From: Ichthyophonus hoferi
Taxonomy: Eukaryota; Opisthokonta; Ichthyosporea; Ichthyophonida; Ichthyophonidae
Direction of reading: 5' to 3'
Assembly: GCA_002751075.1 (NCBI GenBank)
Contig: NAOQ01000460.1
Span: forward strand, 5,828-24,245
DNA: 18,418 nucleotides
The notes beneath the pieces are model-generated. The model ran no database searches and had not been told where the DNA came from. It was given only the letters and a program-made list of their open reading frames with translations. Below, one piece after another: positions 18,377-18,418 of the stretch. Both the position numbers and the translations under genes were made by a program. Numbering within the stretch: position 1 is the stretch's first letter; every line of letters starts with the position of its first letter.

Positions 18377-18418
<42 letters not shown>
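18377..18418. repeat. Homopolymer T tract at the window end
   Basis: At least 42 uninterrupted T residues run to the last base of the window. It may be a real poly(T), such as the poly(A) tail of a minus-strand retroposed sequence, or an assembly or contig-end artefact. The sequence alone cannot decide. Confidence 0.9.

Noticed and set aside
1-18418. CRISPR array, bacterial operon or ribosomal RNA
   Set aside because: No regularly spaced direct repeats with unique spacers, no Shine-Dalgarno-led gene runs and no rRNA-like segments. Spliced host genes show the DNA is eukaryotic.

Overview
The window looks like nuclear DNA of an AT-rich invertebrate animal. A sponge or another early-branching marine animal is my best guess, but it is not proven. 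The evidence is two multi-exon host genes with GT-AG introns, (TATAG)n- and (GTAT)n-type microsatellites in the introns, and metazoan-style ALYREF and p24/TMED proteins. No prokaryotic operon, CRISPR array, tRNA or rRNA gene was recognised.

Layout from left to right. (1) Positions 1 to about 512 hold the 5' half of a decayed Tc1/mariner (IS630-like) DNA transposon on the minus strand, cut by the window edge. (2) Positions 513-1742 are an AT-rich spacer with a three-copy 21-bp tandem repeat, followed by a short GC-richer, pyrimidine-rich probable promoter and leader. (3) Positions 1743 to about 4601 carry a plus-strand ALYREF (THO complex subunit 4) gene. Six exons join in frame to 198 codons, and a tiny last exon remains ambiguous. 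(4) Positions 4602-8743 are 4.1 kb with no recognisable gene. (5) Positions 8744-11166 carry a plus-strand p24/TMED cargo-receptor gene of four exons and 230 residues, nearest to the TMED1/5 (gamma) type. Its last codons recur twice in the 3' flank. (6) Positions about 11880-18200 hold a broken minus-strand Ty1/copia-type LTR retrotransposon fossil with parts in the order gag, protease, integrase, reverse transcriptase, RNase H. It is convergent with the TMED gene. (7) Positions 18377-18418 are pure T to the window end.

The two host genes act in different places. ALYREF loads mRNA for nuclear export, and TMED cycles between ER and Golgi. I see no functional link between them. The most unusual signals are local duplications that copied splice sites or coding ends: a duplicated intron-4 acceptor in ALYREF, triplicated TMED C-terminal codons, simple repeats starting exactly at splice donors, and a recurring C-rich tract used as a splice acceptor. 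I found no convincing wholly new multi-gene system.
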